64,000 bases of DNA from contig JAFZPI010000022.1 in NCBI GenBank assembly GCA_017552615.1, forward strand, positions 1 through 64,000. The letters are read 5' to 3'. Each line of letters begins with the position of its first letter. Position 1 is the first letter of the stretch. Both the position numbers and the translations under genes were made by a program. The DNA comes from Clostridia bacterium. GTDB lineage: Bacteria > Bacillota > Clostridia > Christensenellales > Aristaeellaceae. Of the stretch, positions 29,811 to 39,213 are shown in pieces. The notes under the pieces were generated by a model. It had not been told where the DNA came from. It did not search any database and saw nothing but the letters and a program-made list of their open reading frames with translations.

Positions 29811-29922
29811 CCCCTCAGTCACCGCTTCGCGGTGACAGCTCCCCATTGCGATGGGGAGCCTCAAAATGAAAAACCCCTTGCCTCCCCACCGCAGTGGGGA
29901 GGTGGCCCGCAGGCCAGAGGGG
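29811..29922. repeat. 112-bp palindromic intergenic element, also acting as terminator
   Basis: CCCCTC at 29811 and GAGGGG at 29917-29922 are the ends; inside are hairpins TCACCGC/GCGGTGA, CTCCCCAT/ATGGGGAG and CCTCCCCAC/GTGGGGAGG. A run of T (ggttcttttt) follows, so the element can end transcription of the NuoL-like gene. Confidence 0.75.
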
Positions 29923-29960
29923 TTCTTTTTGTTTTTGGATCGAACGATCCGACAGGATGA

Positions 29961-30719
29961 TCAGGCTTCTTTGTCCTGATCCTGGTCAGGATCTTTCTTT
30001 TCGAGGGCTTTGCGGCTGGCGTCGAGGCGAGTGGCGAAGTCCTCCAGGCGTTGGCTCAGGGTCTTCAGGATGCTCTCGACGTCCGGAACGGCTTTGGCGG
30101 CTTCTTCGGCTTCCTTCTTCTCCGGGGTGGGGTTCAGGGCGCTGTCGATGGCGGCTTCCACCTTCTCGAAGAGTTTCCTGCCTTCGTTGACCAGGCGGTC
30201 GGCGGTCTCCTGGAGTTTCCCGGAGTTCAGGAAGGCTTCGGCCTTGTCCGCCAGGCTGTCCACGACCTTTTCGGCTTCGGCACAGGCTTTTTCAGCCATG
30301 TCTTCGGCTTTCCCGATGTCGATGGTCGGGACTTCCGCCGGCTCCGCAGCTTTCTCTGCCTCATCCGCGGCTTTATCCGCATTTTCCGTCAGCAGGGTTT
30401 CCACGGCTTCGAGCTCGGTCTCGAGGGTATCGAGCTCGTCCATGGCGTGTTCCAGCTCAGCCGGGGCTTCCTCCTCGGGGACTTCCTCGCGGTTCAGGCT
30501 CTTGCCGATCTGCTCCTTCACCTCGGCGAAGCGCTCGCCGATGCCGTTCAGAACGGTTTTTCCTCTCTGGACAAAAGCTTCGGTCTTTTCCTGACGGACC
30601 ATATCCGCGCCTTTATTCACCAGATTTTTGGCCAGTTCACCGGTTTTTTCCACAGCGGTGGCCACTACGCCCACGCCGCCGTACAGCACATTCTTCATGA
30701 TCTTTTCGAGTTCGCTCAT
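29961..30719 (-). CDS. Ala/Glu-rich coiled-coil protein, phasin-like
   Basis: A 252-residue soluble protein. Residues 1-65 (KNVLYGGVGVVATAVEKTGELAKNLVNKG...) resemble phasin or YtxH-like amphipathic helices; the rest is Ala/Glu/Lys-rich with heptads, pointing to a long coiled coil (ELDTLETELEAVETLL, AEKACAEAEKVVDSLADKAEAFLNSGKLQETADRLV). Start at 30719 with AGAGAGGT upstream; the frame extends upstream but without a ribosome site. Function unknown; a surface-binding or scaffolding role is possible. Confidence 0.72.
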   Translation of the reverse strand: MSELEKIMKNVLYGGVGVVATAVEKTGELAKNLVNKGADMVRQEKTEAFVQRGKTVLNGIGERFAEVKEQIGKSLNREEVPEEEAPAELEHAMDELDTLETELEAVETLLTENADKAADEAEKAAEPAEVPTIDIGKAEDMAEKACAEAEKVVDSLADKAEAFLNSGKLQETADRLVNEGRKLFEKVEAAIDSALNPTPEKKEAEEAAKAVPDVESILKTLSQRLEDFATRLDASRKALEKKDPDQDQDKEA

Positions 30720-30945
30720 GGTTCGCACCTCTCTTTCTCTGTTTACAGGCCTTTCCCGGCCCAAGCATAGCATAGCACAAACCGCCTGAACCGCAAGTGA
30801 ATTGTATGAGAAGAAGATTAAATTCGGATGAAGAATGCCCTGTCCGGGACGAAACAAAAGCAAATCCAAATAGATTCGGATATGTTTTTATTTTCATCTG
30901 CCACCTGTTCAGATTCTGCGTAGATTTATCGCCTACAGTGCGCGC

Positions 30946-30977
30946 AAAAACGGCCGGCAACGAAGCTGGCCGTTTTT
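30946..30977 (-). terminator. intrinsic terminator after the transglutaminase-like gene
   Basis: AAAAACGGCC/GGCCGTTTTT stem with a small inner GC/GC pair, 20 bases beyond the stop at 30997, T-run on the minus strand. The T-run on the plus strand also allows use in that direction. Confidence 0.8.
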
Positions 30978-30996
30978 CTGCGGAAGAGATCTTTTT

Positions 30997-32997
30997 CTAT
31001 TTTCGTGTAACGATATGCGTGATATCAACGTAATAGCAGTTCCCGCGGCTGCCGACGCCTGTTGTGCTCTGCCAGCGGTAGGTGTAGACGACGTTCTTCA
31101 GCTTCTTTGCGTCAAAGAACGGATACACATAGGCTTTTTCATATTCTTTGGTTTTGTATTGTTCCGCGATCCGGTCATACGTCGCCCGGTTGGTGACGAT
31201 GAAGCGGCAGGGCGTGTCGCCGATCCCGTTCTTCATGAGCTGGTTGTAGCAGAGTGTGAAGTATTCGTTCAAAGTGCTGACAGCCGGGACACCGTTGACC
31301 AGGGCGATTTCCGTCTGCCAGTTGTGCCCGTAGAGATTGTCGAAGGACGCGCGGCTGCTGTTGCAGGCGGGGAGCTTGCTGCCGTTTTCGTTCCGGGTGT
31401 GTTCCCCGGAGATGAAGGCATCGGTCACGTTGTAGTATTCATAGGAAATACAGCTGTAGGGTTTGTTCGTTTCTTTGTAGAAATCATCCCAGGTGACGTC
31501 GATGTTGTACCATTCGTTGTTGATCCTGATCAGGTTCCAGGCGTGCCGGCCCTCGTAGATGCTCCCCGAGTCGGGGACGTTGCCGCAGCAGTAGTAGCAG
31601 GGGATGCCGAGGCGCTGCATGAGGTACTGGAACGTGTGGGAATACCCGGCGCAGACCGACTCCCCGTTCACCAGGACACTGTAAATGTCCTGGTCGTGGG
31701 GACTCTGGGAGACATAGGTGGTTTCCTTGACGATCAGGTCATGGATCGCGCGCTCGGCGTCCTGGGCGTTCATACCCTTGACCTTGGACAGGATCTTGCT
31801 GACGGCGTCTTCCACCCGGGACTGTTCCCGGGAGAGGTTCCCGGCAAGGTCGTTGTAAGAAAGTTTTACGGTGGAGGCCAGGCCGTCGTTCGTACGCTTG
31901 AGCACCTTTCCCGGATAGTTGGTCCAGAAGAGCTGCGGCTGGTCATAGAGGACGTACCAGTTGATGCGGTTGAAATCCGCGTTCGAGACGGGATAGGCCA
32001 GGGTGATCGTCTCTTCGCACGCGGTCAGCCCCTGGACGATCTGCGTGTAGACGGACTTCTCGCCCTCGTTCAGCAGGCCGTAGTAGTAATAGAACTCGGT
32101 GTTATAGCTGGCGATGGGGAGCTCCGGCTGGGGTTCGGGCTCGGGTTCCGTGCCTTTGCGGACCGTGATATTGTGGAACAGTCCCGCATAGTTTTTCTCA
32201 AGTCCTTCGACGCGGAAGAGGAAGTCCGCATCCGCACCGCCGCTGGTGAGGGTTCCCCAGAATTTTCCGCTGTTCGAATAGAACTCAAGCCAGCCGCTGT
32301 CGTGCATGAAGAGCGAGAAGGGATAGACGGATGATACGTTCTTGTACTGCGAGGTGACGAAGTATCCGCCGAACTGGCTTGTGAACTGGATGGGGATCGT
32401 GAACGGATCGAATTCCTTGTCGCAGCTTTCATCCGGGACGACCCGGACCGTATAGCGCACGCCCTCCGTGAGCGTCAGGTTCCCAGCCCGGAAGGTGGCG
32501 GGCGGCTCGTCCGGCACGATGGGTTCCGGCGGCATGGTCCAGGATTCCGGGAGCACGGCGTCCGCGCTGAATACCGGCGGGGCGTTCTCGCCCTGGATGA
32601 AGTCCGTCACCCGCACGGCGAAATCGGCGCCGGTACAGTTCGTGTCGCACGTGCCGTTGAGCATCAGCGTGTCTTCGGCGGCATCCGTCCTCGATACGAG
32701 GTCGATATACTTTTTGTTGTCGAGCCGGGCCATGGAGACCTGCCGGCCCTGGTAAGTCAGGGTGCAGGAATTCACGGTCTGGAACTCCATGGTCACATAG
32801 ACCGGCTCAAACGTGGGTGTACAGATTGCTGTGGGCTCCAGGTACACGGTGTACGGGGTGTAAGTCAGGAGCTTGACGCCTGCCACATTGATCTCTTTTT
32901 TTGCCTTCTCGTCCGCTGCGGCACCCGATACGCCGGAAAACAGCAGACAGACGGCTAAGAGCAGCAAAACAGCGCCGCGAAAAACAGGATGCTTCAT
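30997..32997 (-). CDS. secreted transglutaminase-like cysteine protease/crosslinker
   Basis: A 666-residue exported protein. Signal peptide of about 30 residues (VFRGAVLLLLAVCLLFSGVSGAAA), two beta-rich domains (about 40-155 and 170-320), a short Pro/Glu linker (PEPEPQPELP), a helical domain and a transglutaminase core: Cys in GESVCAGYSHTF (near 446), His in GRHAWNLI (near 486), Asp in YNIDVTWDDFY (near 500). Acts outside the cell, perhaps on cell wall or host proteins. ATG 32997 has AAGGA 9 bases upstream; TTG 33003 is the alternative. It follows the small secreted gene at 33010 almost without gap, so both are co-transcribed. Confidence 0.88.
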   Translation of the reverse strand: MKHPVFRGAVLLLLAVCLLFSGVSGAAADEKAKKEINVAGVKLLTYTPYTVYLEPTAICTPTFEPVYVTMEFQTVNSCTLTYQGRQVSMARLDNKKYIDLVSRTDAAEDTLMLNGTCDTNCTGADFAVRVTDFIQGENAPPVFSADAVLPESWTMPPEPIVPDEPPATFRAGNLTLTEGVRYTVRVVPDESCDKEFDPFTIPIQFTSQFGGYFVTSQYKNVSSVYPFSLFMHDSGWLEFYSNSGKFWGTLTSGGADADFLFRVEGLEKNYAGLFHNITVRKGTEPEPEPQPELPIASYNTEFYYYYGLLNEGEKSVYTQIVQGLTACEETITLAYPVSNADFNRINWYVLYDQPQLFWTNYPGKVLKRTNDGLASTVKLSYNDLAGNLSREQSRVEDAVSKILSKVKGMNAQDAERAIHDLIVKETTYVSQSPHDQDIYSVLVNGESVCAGYSHTFQYLMQRLGIPCYYCCGNVPDSGSIYEGRHAWNLIRINNEWYNIDVTWDDFYKETNKPYSCISYEYYNVTDAFISGEHTRNENGSKLPACNSSRASFDNLYGHNWQTEIALVNGVPAVSTLNEYFTLCYNQLMKNGIGDTPCRFIVTNRATYDRIAEQYKTKEYEKAYVYPFFDAKKLKNVVYTYRWQSTTGVGSRGNCYYVDITHIVTRK

Positions 32998-33009
32998 CTT
33001 CAACCGTCC

Positions 33010-33495
33010 TTAGTCCGTGACAGGCTCACGGGTGAAGTCGGTATAGTTGTTGGCGATATCACGGGTGAACGTGATGCGGAGTGTATTCCCCGTGATCTGG
33101 TAGCCGTATTCCATGGGGGGCAGGCTCATGGAGAAGGATTCATCCTCAAATTCCATGACGATTTCCCCGTAATAGACCGTGATCAGGAAACCGTCCTCCG
33201 GATACTGCGTATAGGGGTCGCGGGTCGCCACATAGGAGACGATCGGCATCTCCATTCCGTTGGCGTAATAAAGCCCGGTCCCGTCCGCGTTGAAACGGAA
33301 GACGGTTTCGACGCCGTACACATCGTCGTGATACCCCCACTGTCCGGTCAGCGCTGGGTCGATGACGGCCGGGGGATATTCGATCTCTTCATCGGAATTG
33401 ACGGTGACCGTGACGGTGGTCGCGTACGCAGGAACGGCGAGGGCAAAGAGAAGCGTGAGCGCAAGGAAGAGAGCAAGAAGTTTTTGGATTCGCAT
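33010..33495 (-). CDS. small secreted protein, lipocalin-like/DUF5640-like
   Basis: A 161-residue exported protein: signal peptide MRIQKLLALFLALTLLFALAVPAYA, then TGQWGYHDDVYGVETVFRFNADGTGLYYANG and GYQITGNTLRITFTRD, the pattern of small beta-barrel DUF5640/lipocalin-like domains (xGxW...F..DGTG). Start at 33495 has AGGAGG 7 bases upstream. Ligand unknown. Twelve bases separate it from the transglutaminase-like gene. Confidence 0.75.
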   Translation of the reverse strand: MRIQKLLALFLALTLLFALAVPAYATTVTVTVNSDEEIEYPPAVIDPALTGQWGYHDDVYGVETVFRFNADGTGLYYANGMEMPIVSYVATRDPYTQYPEDGFLITVYYGEIVMEFEDESFSMSLPPMEYGYQITGNTLRITFTRDIANNYTDFTREPVTD

Positions 33496-33580
33496 AGGAC
33501 AACCTCCTGTATTTGTTCGTTTTAGCTGGCTTGAGTGTAACACAAAGGAAAGAACATGACAAGCTTTCAGAAAAAGAAAC

Positions 33581-33603
33581 CCGGACCCTTTTGACAGGTC
33601 CGG
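33581..33603 (-). terminator. intrinsic terminator after phosphofructokinase
   Basis: CCGGACC/GGTCCGG with a 9-base loop, followed on the minus strand by GTTTCTTTTT, 19 bases after the stop of the phosphofructokinase gene. Confidence 0.85.
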
Positions 33604-33621
33604 ATTTCCTGAAAGCTCGGA

Positions 33622-34887
33622 TTACTTCGCGCGCTGGTTGCTCCAGTCGTAATTCTTGAGGTCCATGGCGAGGTGGCGCGGCAGGCCTTCCACCATCATG
33701 GGCTGATAGTGACCCTGGATCAGGGGACGCACATAGTCCAGGAACTCTTCGGTCACATAGTTGCCGGCTTTGTTGATCCACTTGCGCGGAACCACCTTTT
33801 CGCCGTTGGCGATGCGGTGCACGTCGTAGACGCCGGTCGCGCTCTGGTAGGGATCGTCGGAGACGCGGTCGATGACGACCATGACGCCGGAGGAACCTTC
33901 GTCCGCGGCTTTGACGGTGGCGCCGCCGACGTTGAAGGCTTCGTCCACGTCCACACGGCTGGCCAGGTGGGCCGCGGCGCGCTGCAGCGTGGAGAGCTCA
34001 ACCGAGCGGGTCTTGCAGCCCAGCTCGTTCTTGATGACGTTGGCCAGGTAAGAGGCCGTGCCGGTCATCTGGATGTGGCCGAACGCGTCGGTGGTGGTGG
34101 AGCTGGTCGCGTACTCGCAGACGTACTTGCCTTCCTCGGTCTTGATACCCTCGGAGACGACCGCCACGACGACGTCCTTCTTCTCCAGCAGTTTCTTGAC
34201 TTCGCCGACGAAGTGCTCGATCGAGAAGGGAACCTCAGGCAGATAGATCAGGTCGGGGCCTGCGCAGTCCTCGCTGCGGGACAGGGCGGCGGCGCCGGTC
34301 AGCCAGCCCGCGTTGCGGCCCATGATCTCGACGATGTTGACGTTCTTCTTCTTGTAGGAGAAGCCCATCGCGTCACAGATGATTTCCTTGGTGGAGGTGG
34401 CGATGTACTTGGCCGCGCTGCCGAAACCGGGAGTGTGGTCGGTGATGGCCAGATCGTTGTCAATGGTCTTCGGGCAGCCGACAAACTTCTGCTTCGCGCC
34501 GGTCAGCAGGGAGTAGTCGAACAGCTTGCGGATGGTGTCCATGGAGTCATTGCCGCCGATATAGATGAATACTTCGATGTCCAGCTTGTCCAGGAGCTCG
34601 AAGATGCGCTCATAAACGGCCTTGTCCTCGTGGATTTCCGGCAGCTTATACCGGCAGGTGCCCAAGAAAGCGGAGGGGGTGCGCTTGAGCAGCTCAAGGT
34701 CCAGTTCGTTCTTGATGTGATCGGACAGGTCGACATACTGCTCATCCATGAATCCCTGGATGCCATAGCGCATGCCGTAGACCTTGGTAAAGCCGCGCTC
34801 CTTCGCTGTCTTGAACACGCCCGCAAGGCTGGAGTTGATGACGGCCGTGGGGCCGCCGGACTGACCGACGAGAACATTACCCTTCAT
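33622..34887 (-). CDS. pfp: 6-phosphofructokinase, PPi-dependent type
   Basis: A 421-residue phosphofructokinase. Substrate-binding motifs QSGGPTAVINSSL (residues 9-21), IGGNDSMDT near 110 and PKTIDND near 143. Asp in GGNDS (ATP enzymes have GGDGS) and Lys in PKTIDND (ATP enzymes have PGTIDND) indicate use of pyrophosphate as phosphoryl donor. GRNAGWLTGAAAL and the C-terminal GHYQPMMVEGLPRHLAMDLKNYDWS are also typical. It catalyses the first committed, here reversible, glycolytic step and saves ATP. Gap of 84 bases behind purA. Confidence 0.93.
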   Translation of the reverse strand: MKGNVLVGQSGGPTAVINSSLAGVFKTAKERGFTKVYGMRYGIQGFMDEQYVDLSDHIKNELDLELLKRTPSAFLGTCRYKLPEIHEDKAVYERIFELLDKLDIEVFIYIGGNDSMDTIRKLFDYSLLTGAKQKFVGCPKTIDNDLAITDHTPGFGSAAKYIATSTKEIICDAMGFSYKKKNVNIVEIMGRNAGWLTGAAALSRSEDCAGPDLIYLPEVPFSIEHFVGEVKKLLEKKDVVVAVVSEGIKTEEGKYVCEYATSSTTTDAFGHIQMTGTASYLANVIKNELGCKTRSVELSTLQRAAAHLASRVDVDEAFNVGGATVKAADEGSSGVMVVIDRVSDDPYQSATGVYDVHRIANGEKVVPRKWINKAGNYVTEEFLDYVRPLIQGHYQPMMVEGLPRHLAMDLKNYDWSNQRAK

Positions 34888-34971
34888 TGATGTTGCCTCT
34901 TTTCTTGTTTTGTTGATATATGGCCATTGACCACCGCAAAGTGATCAAAGGGTTGACGGTTTAGATGGATC

Positions 34972-36243
34972 TCAGCCGCGGCGGATGATGCTGTGGCGTT
35001 CGGGGCCGACGGAGATCCACTTGATGATGCAGCCGATGCTGTTTTCGATCTTCTTGACATACTCCTGCGCCTCGACGGGGAGGTCCCACCAGTTGCGGAC
35101 GTTGGAGATGTTGCACTTCCAGCCCTTCACGGTCTCGATCACAGGCTCGCAGCGGTCGAGGACGGACGGGAACGGCATATCGTCGACCTCGCGGCCGTAG
35201 AGCTTGTAGCGCACGCAGAGCGGGATCTCGTCCATGTCGCTCAGCACGTCGAGCTTGGTCAGCGCGATCTCGGTCGCGTGCTGGATCTTCACGCCGTAGC
35301 GGGTGGCGACGAGGTCGATCGGGCCCACGCGGTGCGGACGGTGGCCGTACTCGTTGCCGATCTTGCGCAGATGCTCGGCTTCATCGCCGAAGATCTCGCA
35401 GACGAACGGGCCCGCGCCGACGCAGCTGGAGTAAGCCTTGACGACGCCGATGACGCGTTCCACCGTTGCAAACGGCATGCCCGAGCCGATCGGCGCGTAG
35501 GACGCCAGCACATTGGACGAGGTGGTGTAGGGATAGATGCCGAAGTCCAGGTCGCGCAGGGCGCCGAGCGTGCCCTCGAAGAGGATGCGCTTGTGGTTCC
35601 ACAACGCGTCTGCCAGGAAGGTGCTGGTGTTGCGGATGAAGGGCTTGAGCGGTTCGCAGTAGTTCTTCACCCAGTTGTCGATCTCTTCCTCGGTCTCGGC
35701 TTCATCATTATAGACGCCGGTCAGGATCAGATTCTTCCACTCGCGCAACTCGTTCAGGTGCTGCTTGAGCACTTCGGGATAGAACAGCTCGCCGGCCAGG
35801 ATCGTCTTTTTCTGGTACTTGTCGGAATAGAAGGGGCCGATGCCCTTGCGGGTCGTGTCCATCTTCTTGTCCTTCAGACGGGCTTCCTCCAGCGCGTCGA
35901 GCCTGCGGTGCCAGGGCATCAGCAGGGAAGCGCGCTCGCTGATCATCACGTTGTTCGGCGTGATCGAGACACCCTTTTCGCGCAGGGCGTTGATTTCCTG
36001 GGTCAGGTGCTCGGGGTCCAGCGCGACGCCGTTGCCGAGGATGTTGACCACGTTCTTGCGGAACACACCCGAAGGCAGAAGGTGCAGCGTGAACTCACCG
36101 TACCGGTTCACAATGGTATGTCCGGCGTTGCCGCCGCCCTGGTAACGGACCACGACGTCAAAGTCTTCCGTCAGCAGGTCGACGATTCGGCCTTTGCCCT
36201 CGTCGCCCCAGTTGATTCCAACGATTGCGGTACACGTATCCAT
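34972..36243 (-). CDS. purA: adenylosuccinate synthetase
   Basis: A 423-residue enzyme that joins IMP and aspartate using GTP, first step to AMP. Phosphate loop WGDEGKGRIVD (residues 12-22), GGGNAGHTIV with the catalytic His, TTRKGIGPFYSDK and FEGTLGALRDLDFGIYPYTTSSN (in the usual enzyme FEGAQGALLDxDxGTYPFVTSSN). ATG 36243 has AAGGTGG 8 bases upstream. Behind a perfect-consensus promoter. Confidence 0.95.
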   Translation of the reverse strand: MDTCTAIVGINWGDEGKGRIVDLLTEDFDVVVRYQGGGNAGHTIVNRYGEFTLHLLPSGVFRKNVVNILGNGVALDPEHLTQEINALREKGVSITPNNVMISERASLLMPWHRRLDALEEARLKDKKMDTTRKGIGPFYSDKYQKKTILAGELFYPEVLKQHLNELREWKNLILTGVYNDEAETEEEIDNWVKNYCEPLKPFIRNTSTFLADALWNHKRILFEGTLGALRDLDFGIYPYTTSSNVLASYAPIGSGMPFATVERVIGVVKAYSSCVGAGPFVCEIFGDEAEHLRKIGNEYGHRPHRVGPIDLVATRYGVKIQHATEIALTKLDVLSDMDEIPLCVRYKLYGREVDDMPFPSVLDRCEPVIETVKGWKCNISNVRNWWDLPVEAQEYVKKIENSIGCIIKWISVGPERHSIIRRG

Positions 36244-36335
36244 CGCCAATCCACCTTTCGGTCTGATCAAGTTGCGGGATGGGGTTTCTCCCTCGGAAGA
36301 AGACGAAAACACAAGAAAACACTTTGGTACAAGCC

Positions 36336-36364
36336 ATTATACCGCCGTTGGCGCGGGTTGTCAA
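36336..36364 (-). promoter_or_regulatory. consensus sigma-A promoter of purA
   Basis: Minus-strand TTGACA (36359-36364), 17-base spacer, TATAAT (36336-36341): both boxes are perfect. The leader is about 85 bases and shows no purine riboswitch. Confidence 0.9.
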
Positions 36365-36400
36365 CTGAATTATCAGCGGAGTTGAGAGGACGGCCGTGCG

Positions 36401-36429
36401 TTGACAGGGCTTATCATGCATGGTAAAAT
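36401..36429 (+). promoter_or_regulatory. sigma-A promoter of the M6 protease gene
   Basis: TTGACA (36401-36406), 17-base spacer, TAAAAT (36424-36429), 36 bases ahead of the protease start codon and divergent from the purA promoter. Confidence 0.8.
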
Positions 36430-36464
36430 GCACACAGAAACGAGAAAAAGAGAGGGGTGCCGAT

Positions 36465-38021
36465 ATGAAGCTGCGTTCTGCTCTGTGTGTTTTCCTGATT
36501 CTCGTGATGACGTTTGCGGTTTTCACAGTCCATGATCGCGCAAAGGCGGATGAGTTGCAGACTGCGGACCCGTATCCCAGGACAAAGGTGAATTTTCTGT
36601 ATGATGATTATTCGTTCTGGAACACATCCGGCGAGGCGCGCACGATCAACTGCATGATCATTCCCGTGCATTTCACGGATGGTTACGGGTTTGACAAGCT
36701 GTTTGACAAGCGGGTCTTTTCAATGATGAAGGGGAAAGACAGTTTCTCCGCCCGGCAGTATTATCTCAACGCGTCCTACGGAAAGATCGACCTGCAGTAT
36801 GAGATCATGCCGGTCTATGAAGTCGGCATCAGTTCATGGGATATGGAAGACCTGTGGAATTCAGCAGGAGAAATCAACTGGTACGGCGAGCACTACTGGC
36901 AGATTTACAATGCGGCCTGCGCACGGTATCCGGGGGACCTGAGCAAGTTCGACACCGACAATGACGGATATGCGGACCTGGTCATGATGATATTTGACGA
37001 TCCGTCCGTGGACGGGGAAGACGACATCGGGACGCTGTATGGCGGGAAGGTGGTTTCGATCCCCTATGATCATTGCGTCAACAGCGCTGACCATGAATAC
37101 CCATCCTGCACCCATGTGATGTGCCTGGAAAAGTATCACATGATGTACGACCAATACCGGAACACCCTGATCCATGAGATCGGGCACATGTTCGGTGTCA
37201 GCGACTTATATAACGGCAATGACGCGGAAGGGTACGAGTCCCATACGCCCCTCGGGTTCGACATGCACGACACGGAGACGGGCGATCTGAACGCATGGAC
37301 GAAAATGAGCTTTGGCTGGATCGATCCGTATGTGATCACGCCGGATATCGAAGAAGTCACGATCAGGCTCCGCTGCAGCGCGCTCTATCCGGACTGCATT
37401 CTGATCCCGACATCCAAAGGCTGGAACGGCACACCCTTTGATGAATTCATCCTGGTGGAGGTGCTTGCCAAGGCCGGGAACAACGAGCGCGACTGGGACG
37501 ATTTCATGCTGTGGCCGGCACAGAAGAATGACCCGCCGCGCTACGGCGGTGTGCGGATCCTGCATGTGGATCAGAGAATGTGTTACCCGAACGATTACGC
37601 CACCGGAACCGGCGGGTCCTGGTTTGATCCGTCCGCCGTCACAGACTATGATAAGAAAGCGATCTGGAAAAGGGGTGCGGTCCTCCCGGGCTTGCCGATC
37701 ATTGCCAACTCCATGGGAATCAAAGACAGCACATGGTACTCTCCCGACAAACAAAATGGGGACTATTACAATCTGCATTCGATGACCCGCACGAATGAAG
37801 ACCCGCTCTTCCAGACCCGGTTTGTTTCCCAGGGCTGGTATGACTTCATCGCCAGCGACCTGTTCCAGACCGGGGACCGTTTCTCGATGGAGAGCCACGC
37901 AACAGCCTTTGCAAACGCGCCGTATATGAATAACTACGGTACGTTCGACTATGAGATCATCATCGATTCCTACAATTCGGCCACTATGGAGGCGCTGGTC
38001 ACGGTCAGACGGATCCGGTGA
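36465..38021 (+). CDS. secreted M6-family zinc metalloprotease
   Basis: A 518-residue exported protease. Signal peptide (residues 1-28), then an M6/immune inhibitor A-type catalytic domain with HEIGHMFGVSDLY near residue 236 (HExxH plus third-ligand region with the Met-turn MHDTETGDLNAWTKMSFGW). A calcium-loop-like segment KFDTDNDGYADLVMMIFDD (near 165) resembles a dockerin/EF-hand loop. AGAGGGG supports ATG 36465. It likely degrades proteins outside the cell; substrates unknown. Confidence 0.9.
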   Translation: MKLRSALCVFLILVMTFAVFTVHDRAKADELQTADPYPRTKVNFLYDDYSFWNTSGEARTINCMIIPVHFTDGYGFDKLFDKRVFSMMKGKDSFSARQYYLNASYGKIDLQYEIMPVYEVGISSWDMEDLWNSAGEINWYGEHYWQIYNAACARYPGDLSKFDTDNDGYADLVMMIFDDPSVDGEDDIGTLYGGKVVSIPYDHCVNSADHEYPSCTHVMCLEKYHMMYDQYRNTLIHEIGHMFGVSDLYNGNDAEGYESHTPLGFDMHDTETGDLNAWTKMSFGWIDPYVITPDIEEVTIRLRCSALYPDCILIPTSKGWNGTPFDEFILVEVLAKAGNNERDWDDFMLWPAQKNDPPRYGGVRILHVDQRMCYPNDYATGTGGSWFDPSAVTDYDKKAIWKRGAVLPGLPIIANSMGIKDSTWYSPDKQNGDYYNLHSMTRTNEDPLFQTRFVSQGWYDFIASDLFQTGDRFSMESHATAFANAPYMNNYGTFDYEIIIDSYNSATMEALVTVRRIR

Positions 38022-38057
38022 ACCATCAAAGACGTAAGTTTTCACGGAGATGGACAC

Positions 38058-38600
38058 ATGAACACACGGATGGATTTGTTCCTGACGTTCTCCAGGATCG
38101 GACTGTTTACCTTCGGCGGTGGCTATGCCATGATCCCGCTGATCCAACGGGAAGCCGTGGAGCACAAGCACTGGATCAGCGATGAAGAATTGCTGGACGT
38201 CCTGGCGATCGCTGAATCCACACCCGGGCCCATTGCCATCAACTGCGCCACCTTTATCGGCCGCAAAGTGGCTCGGTTTGGCGGCGCGCTTTGCGCCACC
38301 CTGGGGGTTGTCCTGCCCTCTTTTGTGATCATTGCGCTGCTCTCCTTCGCATTGCAGACTTTCGCGCAGGTGCGGATCGTGCGATATGCTTTCTGGGGGA
38401 TTCGCGCCGGTGTCCTGGCAATGATCCTGAAGGCGCTCTGGAAGATGTTCAAACAGTGCCGCAAAGATTGGTTCGCATACAGTATTATGGCCCTTGCACT
38501 GGCCGCTTCCGCGTTTTTTGGCCTGAGCGCTGTCCTTATCATTGCAGCCTGCGCCATCCTGGGGATCCTGTATCTGCAAATCGGGAGGGCAAAGCCATGA
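38058..38600 (+). CDS. chromate transporter family (CHR) protein, first half
   Basis: A 180-residue membrane protein equal to one half of a ChrA-type transporter: FSRIGLFTFGGGYAMIPLIQREAV and AESTPGPIAINCATFIGRKVA are the CHR signatures, followed by hydrophobic helices. In bacteria CHR pairs are often split into two short genes, as here. The true substrate is uncertain; anions such as chromate or sulfate are proposed for the family. Overlaps the next gene by ATGA. Confidence 0.9.
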   Translation: MNTRMDLFLTFSRIGLFTFGGGYAMIPLIQREAVEHKHWISDEELLDVLAIAESTPGPIAINCATFIGRKVARFGGALCATLGVVLPSFVIIALLSFALQTFAQVRIVRYAFWGIRAGVLAMILKALWKMFKQCRKDWFAYSIMALALAASAFFGLSAVLIIAACAILGILYLQIGRAKP

Positions 38601-39145
38601 CCGTGCTGGAGCTCTTCTGGGCTTTCTTCAAGATTGGGCTTTTCACCTTCGGGGGCGGTTACGCGATGCTGCCGCTTATTCGCCAGGAAGTACTGGCCCA
38701 CGGGTGGATGACCGCGGAAGAGATCATCGACTTTATTGCCATCAGCGAGAGCACGCCCGGACCGCTGGCCGTGAACATGGCCACCGCCGTGGGGATGAAC
38801 ACGGCCGGCATTGCCGGAGCTGCCTGCGCCACACTCGGTGTGGTGCTGCCGTCCTTCCTGGTCATCCTGATCGTGAGCCGGTTCTATGTCCGCTTTCGCC
38901 GCAGCAGGCTGATGGAAGGCGCAATGACAGGTCTTCGGCCGGCGGTCATCGGTCTTATCGGGGCAGCGCTGCTGACAACAGGCAAGGACGTTTTCTTTGC
39001 AAACGGCTTTGTGCTGACCCCTGCCCTGGTGGTGAGCATCTGCATCTTTGTCATCACGGCGATCCTGGCCTTCAGGAAGACCCATCCGATCCTGCTCATT
39101 GCGCTCTCTGCCGTGATCGGCATCGGCGCTGGCTACGCCCTGTGA
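38597..39145 (+). CDS. chromate transporter family (CHR) protein, second half
   Basis: A 182-residue homologue of the preceding protein (FFKIGLFTFGGGYAMLPLIRQEVL, SESTPGPLAVNMATAVG), starting within the previous stop codon. GGGAGG precedes the ATG. Expected to assemble with the first half as antiparallel partners in the membrane. Confidence 0.9.
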   Translation: MTVLELFWAFFKIGLFTFGGGYAMLPLIRQEVLAHGWMTAEEIIDFIAISESTPGPLAVNMATAVGMNTAGIAGAACATLGVVLPSFLVILIVSRFYVRFRRSRLMEGAMTGLRPAVIGLIGAALLTTGKDVFFANGFVLTPALVVSICIFVITAILAFRKTHPILLIALSAVIGIGAGYAL

Positions 39146-39213
39146 CTGTGATGCCGCTTCAATCCCGGGCAGGAAATAAACTTCACAGAAAACGAATTGG
39201 GAGGTTCGACAAA

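Noticed and set aside
34993-36426. Long open frame antisense to purA
   Set aside because: purA motifs and promoter are unambiguous; the antisense product is compositionally biased.
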